The position numbers and the translations under genes are program-made. DNA of 64,000 nucleotides from Sparassis latifolia (Eukaryota; Basidiomycota; Agaricomycetes; Polyporales; Sparassidaceae), in contig CM031554.1 of assembly GCA_018466975.1 (NCBI GenBank), positions 558,001 through 622,000 of the forward strand, given 5' to 3'. This document shows positions 22,769 through 33,227 of this stretch, piece after piece. Every line of letters begins with the position of its first letter. Within the stretch, counting starts at the first letter, position 1. The notes under the pieces were generated by a model. That model did no database searches. It was not told the DNA's origin and was given only the letters and a program-made list of their open reading frames with translations.

Positions 22769-23131
22769 TCATGTCGCGCGGCTGGATTTCCACCTGTGAC
22801 GGAGAACCTCGAGGTGAGTGGGTTACACTTATTCGCCAGAGGTGACCGGCACACATACAATTGCCAGTACCCAGCGATAAAAGGCAGGAGGAAGCCCGTG
22901 GAGACGAACGCGATGTACTTGGACCGGAAGGCCGTTCGGTTGCTGTAAGAGAAGGGCATGTTCTGCAACCAGATGTCGTGAGCGACGAAGGCAGGTGACC
23001 GCGCGCAAATCTCTCACCTTGTGCGCAGTGTGCGGGCCACTCGCCGTAATCGAGCGCACGCGCTTCGGGATGGTGTAGGGGACACGAGAGAGCGGCGTCA
23101 TGCGCAGCGAGGACGAAGACATTGGAGTCAT
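22769..23131 (-). CDS. Cytochrome c oxidase subunit VIIc (yeast Cox8-type), mitochondrial
   Basis: Exons 23131-23018, 22962-22859 and 22793-22769 give 80 aa in frame (70 aa if the second ATG at 23101 is used). The N-terminus is a Ser/Arg-rich presequence (SRVPYTIPKRVRS) of the kind used for mitochondrial import. The mature part reads NMPFSYSNRTAFRSKY, then one transmembrane helix IAFVSTGFLLPFIAGYWQL, then a short WKSSRAT tail. This pattern, PFSY before a single helix, is characteristic of subunit VIIc/Cox8, a small nuclear-encoded subunit of respiratory complex IV in the inner membrane. Short size and splice phase make accidental similarity unlikely. Confidence 0.85.
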
Positions 23132-24642
23132 TGTGAAGGGTCGGTGCAGTAGAGGATTGAACAGCGGCTGATAGGGGGCAAAGCCACCGATAGTCCAGGT
23201 TAAGTACCGAGCTTGAGATCACACCACCTCATTCGGGTGGCGGAAGAGGGGGACGAGTCTTCTTAGTCTGGATGTTACCCAGAACGGTGAACAGATGACC
23301 TGGCCAAGACGCGACTTGGAGCTGGGGTGCTCCAGACGGAACATATCTTTACGGAAATATGCGCAATAATGATTGTGGCATATGGCCCAGAGCTCAGAGG
23401 CCTGCCACAATGCAAACCGCCCGTACAAGGTTGCACTGAATATACGCTTGCAATTAACCTAGCTCCTCAGGAATGTCACTGTACTGGAGACTTGTTCTCT
23501 GGATTCAACCGCGGCAGCTTCGATGGTAAAAAAGCAGAGTATATGATATCCAGCAGAGTTTGTGGAGAGATTTCAGCGCCTGCCCGAGTCAGTCGAGAGC
23601 ACGTCCACTGACCGCCACCGCGAACAAACAGGACAAATAATACGGTCCCAATGCGGTAACACCGGCAGGCGCGTCGTCTCGCAAGTTCGCATCGTACAAG
23701 CCGCTCTGCAGCTCGTTTCCTCACTCATTTTTGTCTCTCTGATCCTCAGAAATTAAGCCGTGACAGGGCCCCACGCACCCGATGGGGAAGAGGCGGATGA
23801 CGGCGGTTGTGATAGGATAAAAGACGGTGAAGAGGAGCGGGCACAACTGGCGCTAACATGTAGACGCGCGAGGGGCAGGTAGGAACGGCGGGCTACGGGG
23901 TGGCCGACGGTGACGGTGGTGGTGACAGGGCAAGAGACAGTGGCGGCGACGGCGGTGGTGACAGTCCATTACCGGCCCCCACAGGGCCAACGGGAGCGCC
24001 GTCACTGTCTCTTTCCCTGGGTGCACCGCGCCGCGGCGAGTGAAACGCGCTGCCACTACGCCAACACCACCGCCGTCGCCGCCGCACACCATCAGGCGCG
24101 GGGGCGCTGTCACTGTCTTTCGTGCCGTTCCTACTGCCTCGTTAGCGCCCGCGCCGTGACGTCACTTCGCGCGCCGTCACCGACCTTCATTCTTTTGTGC
24201 CCACGTCACCACCGCCGTCACCGCGAGAATTCGCGCACCGAGGTCGTTGCCGCCGTCGCGCGCCCGGCGTGCCATGTCACTGTCTACCGCCGACCCACGT
24301 GAAGGGGCCCGCTGTGTAGTCACCAGCTGTTATATATATCACCACCGTCCAGCATGCTCACGAAGCGACATGCCGGAGTCTTCCACCCGCCCGATGTCAT
24401 TGCTACCACCGCCGTTCTTCGTGAAGCGACCTACTCGTCAATCGTCCCCATCAGGCGCTTCTTTTGTGCCATGTCACCACCAGCTTTCATCCTGATATAG
24501 CTCCTCTCGCTGTCAATGAGAAGAAACCCGCAGCTGCTCATCTAGCCTCCTGCCCGAGCCCACCTCCACCGTCGACCGCGCCTCGCCGTCAGTGACCCGC
24601 CGCCGCCCATCCTAACCTCTCACTTCTCAGCGAACACCGCGA
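23132..24642. other. 1.5 kb intergenic region with GC-rich repeat tract
   Basis: No gene was recognised. The first part (23132-23830) has only short ORFs. From about 23880 to 24300 the sequence becomes strongly GC-rich with GGT/GGC and CCG/CAC triplet runs. It includes a perfect 19-bp inverted repeat and recurring GTCACTGTC units (see separate repeat entry). The right end should include the promoter of the acidic hypothetical ORF; a run of ATATAT lies near 24340. Confidence 0.45.
23942..24083. repeat. Perfect 19-bp inverted repeat in GC-rich tract
   Basis: GGCGGCGACGGCGGTGGTG at 23942-23960 is matched exactly by its reverse complement at 24065-24083, with a 104-nt spacer. GTCACTGTCT recurs nearby at about 24001, 24108 and 24275, and GACAGTG-type inverted versions lie to the left. 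The triplet-rich composition means chance pairing is more likely than in ordinary sequence. Confidence 0.6.
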
Positions 24643-24679
24643 ACATGACCACCATTGCCTCTCGCACTCTCCAGCACAT

Positions 24680-25309
24680 TTGGGTATCGGGATGACATCG
24701 TGCTTAGATGTAAGCTCGCTAACGCTCCCTGCTGTCTGCCTCCTCGATTGTCGCAATAAGGACATCAAGACCCGTGCCGCAACGTGCATCCGCGAGAGCG
24801 TCGATATCAACGCTCTCGACTCCGACACTCCCATGACCGATGCTAATGACACAGCGCCCGACACCGACATTGCCGCTGAGTCCGTCGATGAGTCCTCCAC
24901 CGCCATGGTTGACACCACTCAGGTCGAACCTACGCTCTCCACCGCTGCGGTACCGCCTAGCCGCGCTGAGCAACTCGAGGCGTTCATCACATCCTTCCTA
25001 TCTTCTCGCCCCGACTTCAGCGTACCCACTCTTCTCACCGAGCTCGAGAACGATAGAATGTCCGTCGAGGATCTCGCTGACGAGCACGGCGTCGCGGACC
25101 TCGCAAGCATCTTCAGCGTGCCCGGAGGTGAGGCGAGAGCTCTGCATCGTGCTTCTAAACAATGTCGAACGTGTATCCACTTAGTGTCGGTAGTTGTCGT
25201 GCTTTGCTCAATGTCTTTTCGTCCCTTGGACTCGATAAGCCATGACACTGTCTGTCGCGAGGTATTATTTTTCTCTGTGGGCTCGACAGACGAGGCCGCG
25301 TTGGCGTAG
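24680..25309 (+). CDS. Acidic hypothetical protein, exon structure uncertain
   Basis: From about 24772 to 25133 the frame shows strong fungal codon bias (C in third positions) and no stops, reading DIKTRAATCIRESVDINALD, then a Thr/Asp-rich acidic stretch, then QLEAFITSFLSSRPDFSVP and DLADEHGVADL. I recognise no family. The region before 24772 is probably an intron: GTAAGC at about 24710, CTAAC branch-like at 24718, acceptor at 24771. The true start is therefore either ATG 24692 or an upstream exon at 24643. After GTGAGG at 25130 a second intron is likely. As an unspliced frame the ORF would run to a TAG inside the tRNA-Thr, which is probably an artefact. Confidence 0.45.
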   Translation: MGIGMTSCLDVSSLTLPAVCLLDCRNKDIKTRAATCIRESVDINALDSDTPMTDANDTAPDTDIAAESVDESSTAMVDTTQVEPTLSTAAVPPSRAEQLEAFITSFLSSRPDFSVPTLLTELENDRMSVEDLADEHGVADLASIFSVPGGEARALHRASKQCRTCIHLVSVVVVLCSMSFRPLDSISHDTVCREVLFFSVGSTDEAALA

Positions 25310-25380
25310 TGGTATGCGCATCCCACTTGTAAAATCATGTGATGATGGGAAGGTCACCCGTTCGACCCGGGTACGTGGCA
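25295..25380 (+). tRNA. tRNA-Thr (UGU) with a 13-nt intron
   Basis: Acceptor GCCGCGT (25295-25301) pairs with ACGTGGC (25373-25379), with discriminator A at 25380. The anticodon stem TCCCA (25321-25325) pairs with TGGGA (25346-25350). The T stem ACCCG pairs with CGGGT around the loop TTCGACC. The anticodon loop is CT-TGT-A, followed by a 13-nt intron at 25332-25344, located after position 37 as usual. Mature length is 73 nt. All stems pair except one wobble, so the gene looks functional. Confidence 0.92.
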
Positions 25381-27188
25381 AGCATCCTCAATCCCCGTGG
25401 ATTTTAATCTCCTGACAAAAAGGAAATGTTGGTTCTCGATTTTTTTGGGGAGGGACAGCTTTTCAGTTCCTTTCTAATCAGCTACAAATTCTTATGTAAG
25501 CAAAATTTTACTATGAGTGATCAGTCATTCAAACCAGGTATATCACATAAATCTTGTTTCTGGCTCACTCAATGAACTTTGTAATTCGCAAGTGGAGTAG
25601 CTAAATATTTTCTCAGACAGACCTGGTCAGATTGAGGCTATAGGTGAGCAGACATGTTCACTAATTAAAGATCTGGTGGAGCATGGAAAGGCACTCAATC
25701 AACAGAAATAACTCGGATGTGGTTTTTAATTTCAACAATTTCTTTAGGGTCCATTCAACATCAGAAAACATGTTTCTTCACAGATCCAAACAACTCTGTT
25801 GCACTCCTATTATGGTAACCGTCCTTCAACGTCGGCGCTATGCAACCAGGTGGGCAGAACTGGCAACAGAGGTGACAACAGCTGCTCCTAGGCAGCAGTT
25901 TTCATAAAAATTATTTTTGCTGCTATACTATTCTTTGCTGAACTGCTGTACACCAAAGAGCCATACCATACTTTCATTCTGTCTGGTGAGGGCTGGGTTC
26001 TTGAGCTTCTTCTTGGGCACCGTGAACAGATCTATTCTGAGCTGAGAGTACATCATCATGTATTCTATGCCTTATATCGGAATTAAAATCAATCGTAAGA
26101 AGAGGAGCGAGAGGCCCCGACCCGACGATCCCTCTGCATTCATCTATGCTGATGTCGAGTTCGACAGTGCTGGGCGAGTTGTCGCCCGCTCTCGAGATTA
26201 CTTCGCCGGCTCAATGCCTACATTCACGAGGACACCTATGACATGCTTTCTCGCGTGATCAAGCAGACGCTACCAGCCGCCTCTTCGTGTGTCGCCCATC
26301 ACAATCATGTCCAGATATGAGTTTCAGTCAGGAATATCCATCCACTGAGCTGGGCCCCGGCAGCTCAACGCGCGTTTCACAAGAGCTGCTAGTACATCGC
26401 CGCAGGCAGACTGGCAATTTGAAGCAATCTTCATGCTTAAAACGGGTATCCATGCACGCACCACGACGACGGTGGAAGGGGGCTCGAGAGACAGGTTCTT
26501 AAAACCATTTCTTCATCGACTTCAGGCATGGTTTGCAAAATTCATGGTTACTTTCGGACGGCGAGGCCGCGCCCATGAAGTTTCCACCGTGGTTCATGGA
26601 TGAGCGCCCAAAATACCGACTGAAGCAAGCGTGGTCAGGTCAGTACCCGCACCCACAGCCTTGACGTATGCCGATGACCGTCTCGACCCTTAAGCTTCTG
26701 CCAGCTGGAGCCGCTAGACCTGCCCGAGCACGAAGAGAACCTGGGCTCGTTCTCCGGGTGGTGAAGATCGTTGAGCCCGTCGAATGTCTGCTCCCATGTT
26801 ATGATGGCTTGATGAGCAAGCCGACAGAAGGTGAGCTCTTCTGCAGGGATGGGGTGCCGAAACCATTTGTTCCACTAAATGACAACTACAAGGAAGCAAC
26901 GCACCGCTTGATATGGGCTCGCTGGGAGCTCGAGACTGCCGGACGCGGTGAGGTCACTGCTTCTGCCTAAGCACATACACAGTTTTCCCATATTGAATAT
27001 ATGCATGTCCATAGCTGCAATCGGCATCCACATGGATTGGCCAGAGGGTATCCCAGGACATCATCCAGTGAGAAGAGTAGTATTTCGACGTGCATGGTAA
27101 GCCGAAAGTCAGCAGTATCTTCCAACGCTGTACACGCGAGGCCACACATGGGCGCCCATTAAACGTGTTTCCGGGCTACATGTGGGGA
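25381..27188. other. 1.8 kb mostly non-coding; AT-rich left part, possible coding scraps at right
   Basis: 25390-26050 is clearly more AT-rich than its surroundings, with T/A homopolymers, and no gene was recognised. Between 26058 and 26970 several short plus-strand frames have coding-like composition: PDDPSAFIYADVEFDSAGR near 26120, KFPPWFMDERPKYRLKQAW near 26580, and YDGLMSKPTEGEL with PKPFVPLNDNYKEATHRL near 26800-26910. A possible intron lies at about 26639-26694. I could not assign them or join them into one protein, so they are noted as a probable decayed or missed gene. Confidence 0.4.
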
Positions 27189-29033
27189 TCAGGATAGGAA
27201 GAATGAGAACATTCCATCATCATAAGGAAACGGACCGCCCCTTTCCAACTTGTCCCACTCCCGCTTATTTTTGCCCCAGGTATCAACCACCTGCGGGTAG
27301 TCTTCGATGGATACCCACCCGTCACCTCCGCTGTGAAGGTCCAAGTCAAGGGTATCAATGGATGCTTCGTATCTCTTGTATGCCTCGAACTCTTGTTCAT
27401 GCTGTCGGAGCTCCTCCTCGGAGAAGGAGATGGGACAAGGGATAGTCTCCGAGGTGATAATGCCCCAGACATCGCGAAGGTCTATGAGAGCTTGTCGAAG
27501 GGGTACCAAGCTGTCGCTCCACGATCGTATGACCTGATAGGGCAGCAGGGCGAGCTGTGCACCGAACGGCATCGCTAGTGCCATGTGACAACTTGCGTCT
27601 TCCTCTACAATTTTGTGCTCGTATGCCTTATGTCTCATGGCTAGCTTCAAGTGCATGCGATAGACCTCCTGCTCTTTCGGACTAAGGCTCGGAAAGTGTT
27701 CCGGGAGCTTTGGGGAACTCGACCCTTCGGAATATCGATCAAACTGCCATCATAGGTGAAGGCACGAGGAAACGAAGCTTGCATGCAGTACGGTGCTGTG
27801 ACGCTGTGTTGCCAATCGATGAGGCCTCAAATCGCTCCTGGACCCTCCAAGGCAATGAGCAGATTCGAATGACTAATGTCGGGATGCCACAGGGTTGGGA
27901 CACCAAGGAAGAAAGGGGGTATAATGTGCGGGATGGCACAGGCATACATGTCCAAGAGCTTGTAATGGGCTTCCACACTGTGGAAGGGTCAGCGATGTGT
28001 CCGTGCAGAGACGCCCTGAGAAGCATAGCGATGAAGCCACTCGCGTTCCAGATTTGTGGCGGCAAGAAGAAATGAGGACATATCAGGCCCTACCGGAGAT
28101 GTTCCATTAGAAACTCGCACGCCATAGGACAATGAGTTTGAAATGACCCACAAGGGCCATGGTCAGTAGCCATATCCGCCCGTTCTGCCCGCCACCACTG
28201 ACGATCGGCGATCAGGCCAATGCGATACTTTTCGCCCGCAGCTTTAAGCTTCTCCAGGAGCTCAGGATCATTATCTGGAAGGCTGTCCGGGAGAAATAGA
28301 GGTCGATCTCGCAGCTCGCCATCCACATCGTCCTTGAAGTAAAGGCTGCCAAATTGGGAGAAGGGTGCGCTCTCGAAGCTGCGCTCTATGTCGAACACGC
28401 CATATATCAGGGGAAAGACTTCGGCGCCTTTCGCAAGCTTCGTCCATCGATAACGGGATTCCACACCCGATATTTTCTCCATGATAATGTACTCAGCACC
28501 TACAGGATTCTCATGCGCGCGAGCACTCCATGCATAAACGCGAGGAGCGGGGATTCCGAGTACATCTCTTACGAATTCCATCGTGGCCACCTCGCTAGCT
28601 GTGGTAAGGAAGGGCGGTCCAGCTAGAGGACAAGGAATACGTGCGATAACTTCTCGTCCATTATCGAAACCGAGCGTAAAAATCTTGTTATACGAGCCTG
28701 CATATCATGTCACAATAGAAACTTCCGAGATTGAAATCTACACGCCTTCGTCTACCTTTTTGAAATGGGTACATCGCTGAGCTCCGACTGCAGTACAAGC
28801 GAGTCGCTGTATAGCATCGACGTCAAATTTGACGAAACGCGACGCATTTTCTAGAGCAATGCTCAATTAGGAGACGATGCAGAGGCACGACAGTACTCAC
28901 GTTCTTTTTCGTTGTACAACCACCGCCCGCTGGTATATCGAAAGAAGTCCGCTTGCTGAGCAGCCGTGAAACTGACAGTGGTGTTGGTGGAAGAGTTGAG
29001 TAATTTTTGTCCGACTTTGAGAAGGCTCTGCAT
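27189..29033 (-). pseudogene. AIM9/aminoglycoside-phosphotransferase-like kinase, broken copy
   Basis: Blocks read in family order on the minus strand: FFRYTSGRWLYNEKE, then KIFTLGFDNGREVIARIPCP and SEVATMEFVRDVLGIPAPRV. Next are VGAEYIIMEKISGVE, FSQFGSLYFKDDV, YRIGLIADRQWWRAERAD, PTLWHPDISHSNLLIALEG (kinase-like H-x-D and N motif) and GLIDWQHSVTAPY (the D-W metal-binding loop). MRHKAYEHKIVEEDA and a tail ending FSFFLS complete it. Introns sit where expected, for example after HGP into WPDMSSF. Damage: TGA in place of a codon just before GLIDWQH near 27830, a one-base loss near CGAGTTCCCC at about 27715, and frame changes near 27900 and 27980. Intact relatives are mitochondrial AIM9-type proteins. 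This one cannot be translated whole. Confidence 0.82.
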
Positions 29034-29849
29034 TGTGAGTCGGATAAAAGAAAATAAGCAGGGTGCTACACTCTTATATAGCTTCGTCAAAATTGCTCTC
29101 CAGGAGGAAAAATTAGACTTCATGTGTGACGGCCAGCTTAGCGAAAGCTCGAACGCACGTTGATTAGGTAATTCCCGACTACATGGCAAAGAGAGCTGTC
29201 ACGTCGACTGCAAATCGCGCATACAATGCTCGGCCTGTCACAACACACATATACGTAAGAGATAGTCATATGGAAGCAAGGGAGATGTCGTTCGCTCTGA
29301 GTCCACTAGCAAGTATTCGAAATTTCCAACAAGGCTTTCGATCGCGACGGATTGGACCGAGACTGGCTTTGTTTGTCCTTGTGGCGCCTCCTTACGCATA
29401 GAGCTTCCGGCGCCGAGTCCAACCTCCAGCTTAAGGGATCCTCACCTCGTCCTGAGTTATCACCGCCTTCCTATCAATTCAACCATAGTTCGCGACCGAA
29501 CAACTCACTCATTCTATACTCTGGTATACCTCGTCCCACGGTCCCCAGTGATCACTCGAACGGATAAGGACTTGAACGGGGGACGTGTGTTATCAGCAAT
29601 ACTCGACCTTGTGAGTGAGATGCAATATACATGTTTTCAGCGCACTATCACTACTTGGTCGACCGCAGCGGACCAGATTGCCTTCAGCAAAATTCTTGGT
29701 TACTTTACTGTAACTTGTGTGCGAGCTCGTGTATGAGGTTATCATGTTCTGTGAAACGGTAGTGGTGTCATTCTCATTTCCGATCGAGCCTTCTGATCTC
29801 AATTTCAGTATAAGCCGTGAGCTCATTATCATCATTCAGAATTACAAAC
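29034..29849. other. Divergent intergenic region, no gene seen
   Basis: About 800 bp lie between the starts of the AIM9-like pseudogene and the F-box-like gene. Short ORFs only. The segment would hold both promoters if either gene is still transcribed. Confidence 0.4.
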
Positions 29850-30907
29850 ATGTTCAAGCAGATACAGCCAATATTCCCCGTCGAGATCCTAGAATTTATC
29901 ATCCAGGAAGTCCCGTTGGAGGAGTGCTCACCGATTTTGCTCACGAATCGGTCTCTGGGTTTTATCGCGCTGCGGGTGCTATATCGCACTATCCCGGAAT
30001 TGTCCCCTGCCGTACGATAAAATGTCTGAAGACGCTCGCAACGAATCAAGAGAATGCTGCGCTCGTGCGCAAGTTGTCGATTGACTGGACACACCACCGC
30101 GTTCTCGGAAACCTCTTCCGACTCCTACGACACGCTCTCGAGCAACTGACATCGTTGCATACACTCTCCGTGGAGCTCTCCCCGGACGACAACCACTTCA
30201 ACCTCGCGTGGATCTTTCCTGAGCGCACGTTCTCGTTACGCACACTCTCGACGTCCGTGCGCTGTGATGCGCCTCTCGCGCGTTTCCTCGAAACACAGCC
30301 GCGCATCTCTGAACTCTCCTCCGCGGCTTCCAGACGTCGCAGCCCTTCAATCTCAATCCGTCCGCATTACCCATGCTCACCTCCTTCCGCGTCGTACACG
30401 CGGGGACTCCTGTGCTCTCTGTAGTACTCAAAGACCGCCCAATCGAGGGTGTCTCGTTGTCGCTTTTCCCGGACGATGGCTTCTTACCGCTTGACACGCT
30501 CCGCCTCCCGAGTCGTCCCATCAAGCGACTCACAATCATGTCCCTCGACAGTACTCCTCCGAACGTCCTCATCCCTGAGGTGTCCGTTCGCCTACCCAGA
30601 CTTGAGGCCCTGCACGTCGTCGTGCTCATGGCGCAGTATGACTACGTGAGTTGCCCTTCCTCGTTGATGCATCCTATTGCTGACGCCTATGCGGGATTAG
30701 CCGATGTTGCAGAACTCGGGGCCGCTGCTGTCCCACTTCTCTGAGCTGAGGTACCTGACGTTCATGTCGGCCGTCACAGCCACGCTCGATGACGAACAGG
30801 AGATCGCAAAGCTATGGCACAAGGCGTGCCCGACGCTGAAGACGATCATACTCCCTCGGGGGAAAGTCTGGTTTGAGCGCGAGGGCAAGTGGACTTGTTG
30901 TGGGTAG
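29850..30907 (+). pseudogene. F-box/LRR-like protein with two frameshifts
   Basis: ATG 29850 starts FPVEILEFIIQEVPLEECS, an F-box-like helix pair near the N-terminus, and LTNRSLGFIALRVLYRTI. A frame change at about 30010-30020 is needed to continue into CLKTLATNQENAALVRKLSI and leucine-rich stretches (SLHTLSVELSP). Another change at about 30320 continues into LRGFQTSQPFNLNPS, GVSLSLFPDDGFLP and LPRLEALHVVV. An intron (donor GTGAGT at about 30647, acceptor at 30709) joins to NSGPLLSHFSELRYLTFMSA. The C-terminus is ACPTLKTIILPRGKVWF, ending at 30907. This layout is common in large basidiomycete F-box-like families that probably recruit substrates to SCF ligases. Two indels suggest decay, though assembly error is possible. 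Confidence 0.6.
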
Positions 30908-31359
30908 TCGGAACTTCGATTGAAGTCGGAACGGAGCTTAGGCCTGCCTTCGGGAGCATCAGAAAGCTGGGACGCGTCGATGACTATTCAATTTATTTTG
31001 TTTTTCTGTTTTGGTTTTCTGTGCTATCAGTTATCGGCATCATCTTCCGAATTGTATCGTATCAGACTGGGAAGTCAATATTGACCTTGTTGACACTGTA
31101 TTTCGGTAATAATTGTAAATCAGAGCACTTTGGACAGGGTGCGGCAGAGAGAATCAACACATGGACGGTCGCGTCGCAACTGGAAGGTAAAGCTTGCGAC
31201 CACTCAACCTGATACTAAACCGGGGTTTTGACCGCAACTGGTACTAGTACATGATTCTGCGAACATTACTGTTAATACATGACTCTGAGCTGGATTTCGA
31301 GATTACTGACAGCGGAAACGTTAACTAGATAATTTCCGCACCTCACGCCGCCGATCCAC
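30908..31359. other. Convergent 3' intergenic region
   Basis: About 450 bp between the F-box-like stop and the questin-oxidase-like stop. The sequence is AT-rich with T runs near 31000 and no coding signal. It should contain both transcription terminators. Confidence 0.45.
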
Positions 31360-33227
31360 TCACTCGTAGAACCCACCGAAATCGTAACCCTTCTGCTCCT
31401 GGCCCTCCCTCATCCAGCCAAGCGCATCTGCTGTAAGGCCCGCAACGCGCACAAACAGCGTCCCATCCAACTCCTCCGCCCCCTCCAGCGGCGCATCGCC
31501 CCGCGCGAGCGCGGCAAAGTGTCCCTTGGGTGTAGTGCCATAGAGCGCAGCAAAGTGAGCGAGAGCGCGCTGCAGCTTGCATAGGTGGTCATCCGGATAC
31601 ATGAGCGTCGTCTGCAGGATGGGCAGCCACGGGTTCGGGGACATGTCCTCGCGAACCAGTGTGCCAGGCGTAGGATCTGAGTGTGTGCCGGGTTCGGTAG
31701 GGTGAGCTGTGGGCAAATCAGGGAGGAGAAAAAGGCGCTGAGGGGAGGCGCAGGGCGTCCGAGCGAGACCCACACAGCGAGGCAATTGATGAAATATGTA
31801 CGGAGGAGGATGGAATTTGATGTCGGAGAGAGGTAGGCAGTGAGCGAATGCAGGAAGATCGCGGAGGTCACCGAGTGCAGACTGGGAGGCAGCGGAGGCA
31901 GTGTGAGCATATGCTAGAAGAATGATCAGACACACGTACAGAAAGAAGTCGGGCTTGAACTTCCCGTTAGCGGAGGTTTTACGTCCGCCCCAGCCGCAGA
32001 CACCGTACACTATCGTATTCATCCAGATGATCTCTTCAATTTTGCTTGCGACTTCCTCGGTGCTTGTCCCATCAACGCTCCACGCCTCAGCGTGAGCAAC
32101 AAGCGCTTCCCCGCGCAGCCGGACCACGCGTTGGAACGGAGTCTCTGAGTTGTCAGTCACCGGCAGTCCAATCGCAGTTGACGAGAACGCAGGATCGCGC
32201 AGGATGCGCGAAAGAATAGTGAGCGCATGAACGCCATCCTTTACTTGCGTATGCTGGACTCCGAGGGCGCGCTGCGCCGACTCCAGTACGAGCGATGGCA
32301 TAAGCTCCGTCAAACGATCGACGGCAGCGTTGACGACGTCAAAGGAGACTGAAGATGCGCGTTGGAATAACGAAGGCGAGACAAGAGTTGGTGAACCCGG
32401 GGCATGGACCGCTGCCTGGGCAAGACCTGCAACCAAGAAGAATGAAGATCTGTTGCTGCAGGGGAGACACGCTATTTCACTCACCCTCTGCGACCATGCC
32501 GAGCAGGCCAAACTCTGCACCGTATCCAGTGTGAATGAGGGGGTGCAACACGCCGGAAAGGAAGCGGTTCAACATGTTCATAGGGGGCTTTCCGGACATA
32601 GGCGCCTCGATGTTAACCTTCGGGGAGAATATATACTCTTCGATAGTTGCCGCGGCTCCTTTCTCCGATAGAACTGAGGAGAAAAAGTCAACGTAGCCAG
32701 AGTAGAAGCTGTATATCACACAGTTCAGGCTTATACGGAACTACAAGGTTCGCAGAAACAACCTACTTCTCGTCACCAAGGTGCAGGTGGAAATTCTTCG
32801 CGGCGATCGGTTCTGGACTCTTCCTGGCAGGACGCATATACGAAACATGGTTTTGATATGCGGCATCCAATAGGGCGGGACTAGCGCCTAAGTAGTAAAG
32901 GGCGAGCAGGTGATGAGATGTATGACTTGTGCAGAAATGATACCGTCAGAAAGATGGTCAATTGAGAGATGCAGACGCTGCAGACTTATGGTAGTGCAAA
33001 TTATTAAAGAAAATATGCCATTTCGTGTGGTTTTCTTTTAGGAGGTTTCGCAATGCGAGAGTCGACTCCTCAGACATTCCCGGCCAACGCCCAGGGGACA
33101 ACGGGGAAGGGGGAGGAGAAGGAGCCGGAAACTGCGCATCTAAGTTTGCCTTGGTGCTCATCATCCTTGTAATACTTCGCGTTTGCCGTGAAGGTAGCAG
33201 TGACGGTCTTGGGCGCAGAACTGGCAT
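31360..33227 (-). CDS. Questin-oxidase-like protein, one probable frameshift
   Basis: Exons: 33227-32986, 32925-32767, 32708-32485, 32426-31940, 31881-31360. Key blocks: LLKENHTKWHIFFNNLHYH and NHTSHHLLALYYLGASPALL (the His-rich start of the family). FYSGYVDFFSSVLSEKG, HPLIHTGYGAEFGLLGMVAE and FKPDFF, joined to LHSVTSAIFLHSLTAYLSP, come next. NPWLPILQTTLMYPDDHL and RALAHFAALYG lie near the end. Questin oxidases are Baeyer-Villiger-type oxygenases of aromatic polyketide pathways (for example AflY-like); many basidiomycete members have no assigned substrate. All four introns keep phase, but one base is missing near 31719 between SAFFSSL and DLPTAHP. Total CDS is therefore one short of a multiple of three (544 aa if repaired). 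Confidence 0.75.

Noticed and set aside
31410..31910. Separate 166-aa minus-strand gene
   Set aside because: Its first two thirds are the in-frame exon 5 of the questin-oxidase-like gene; the ORF is split only by the frameshift near 31719.
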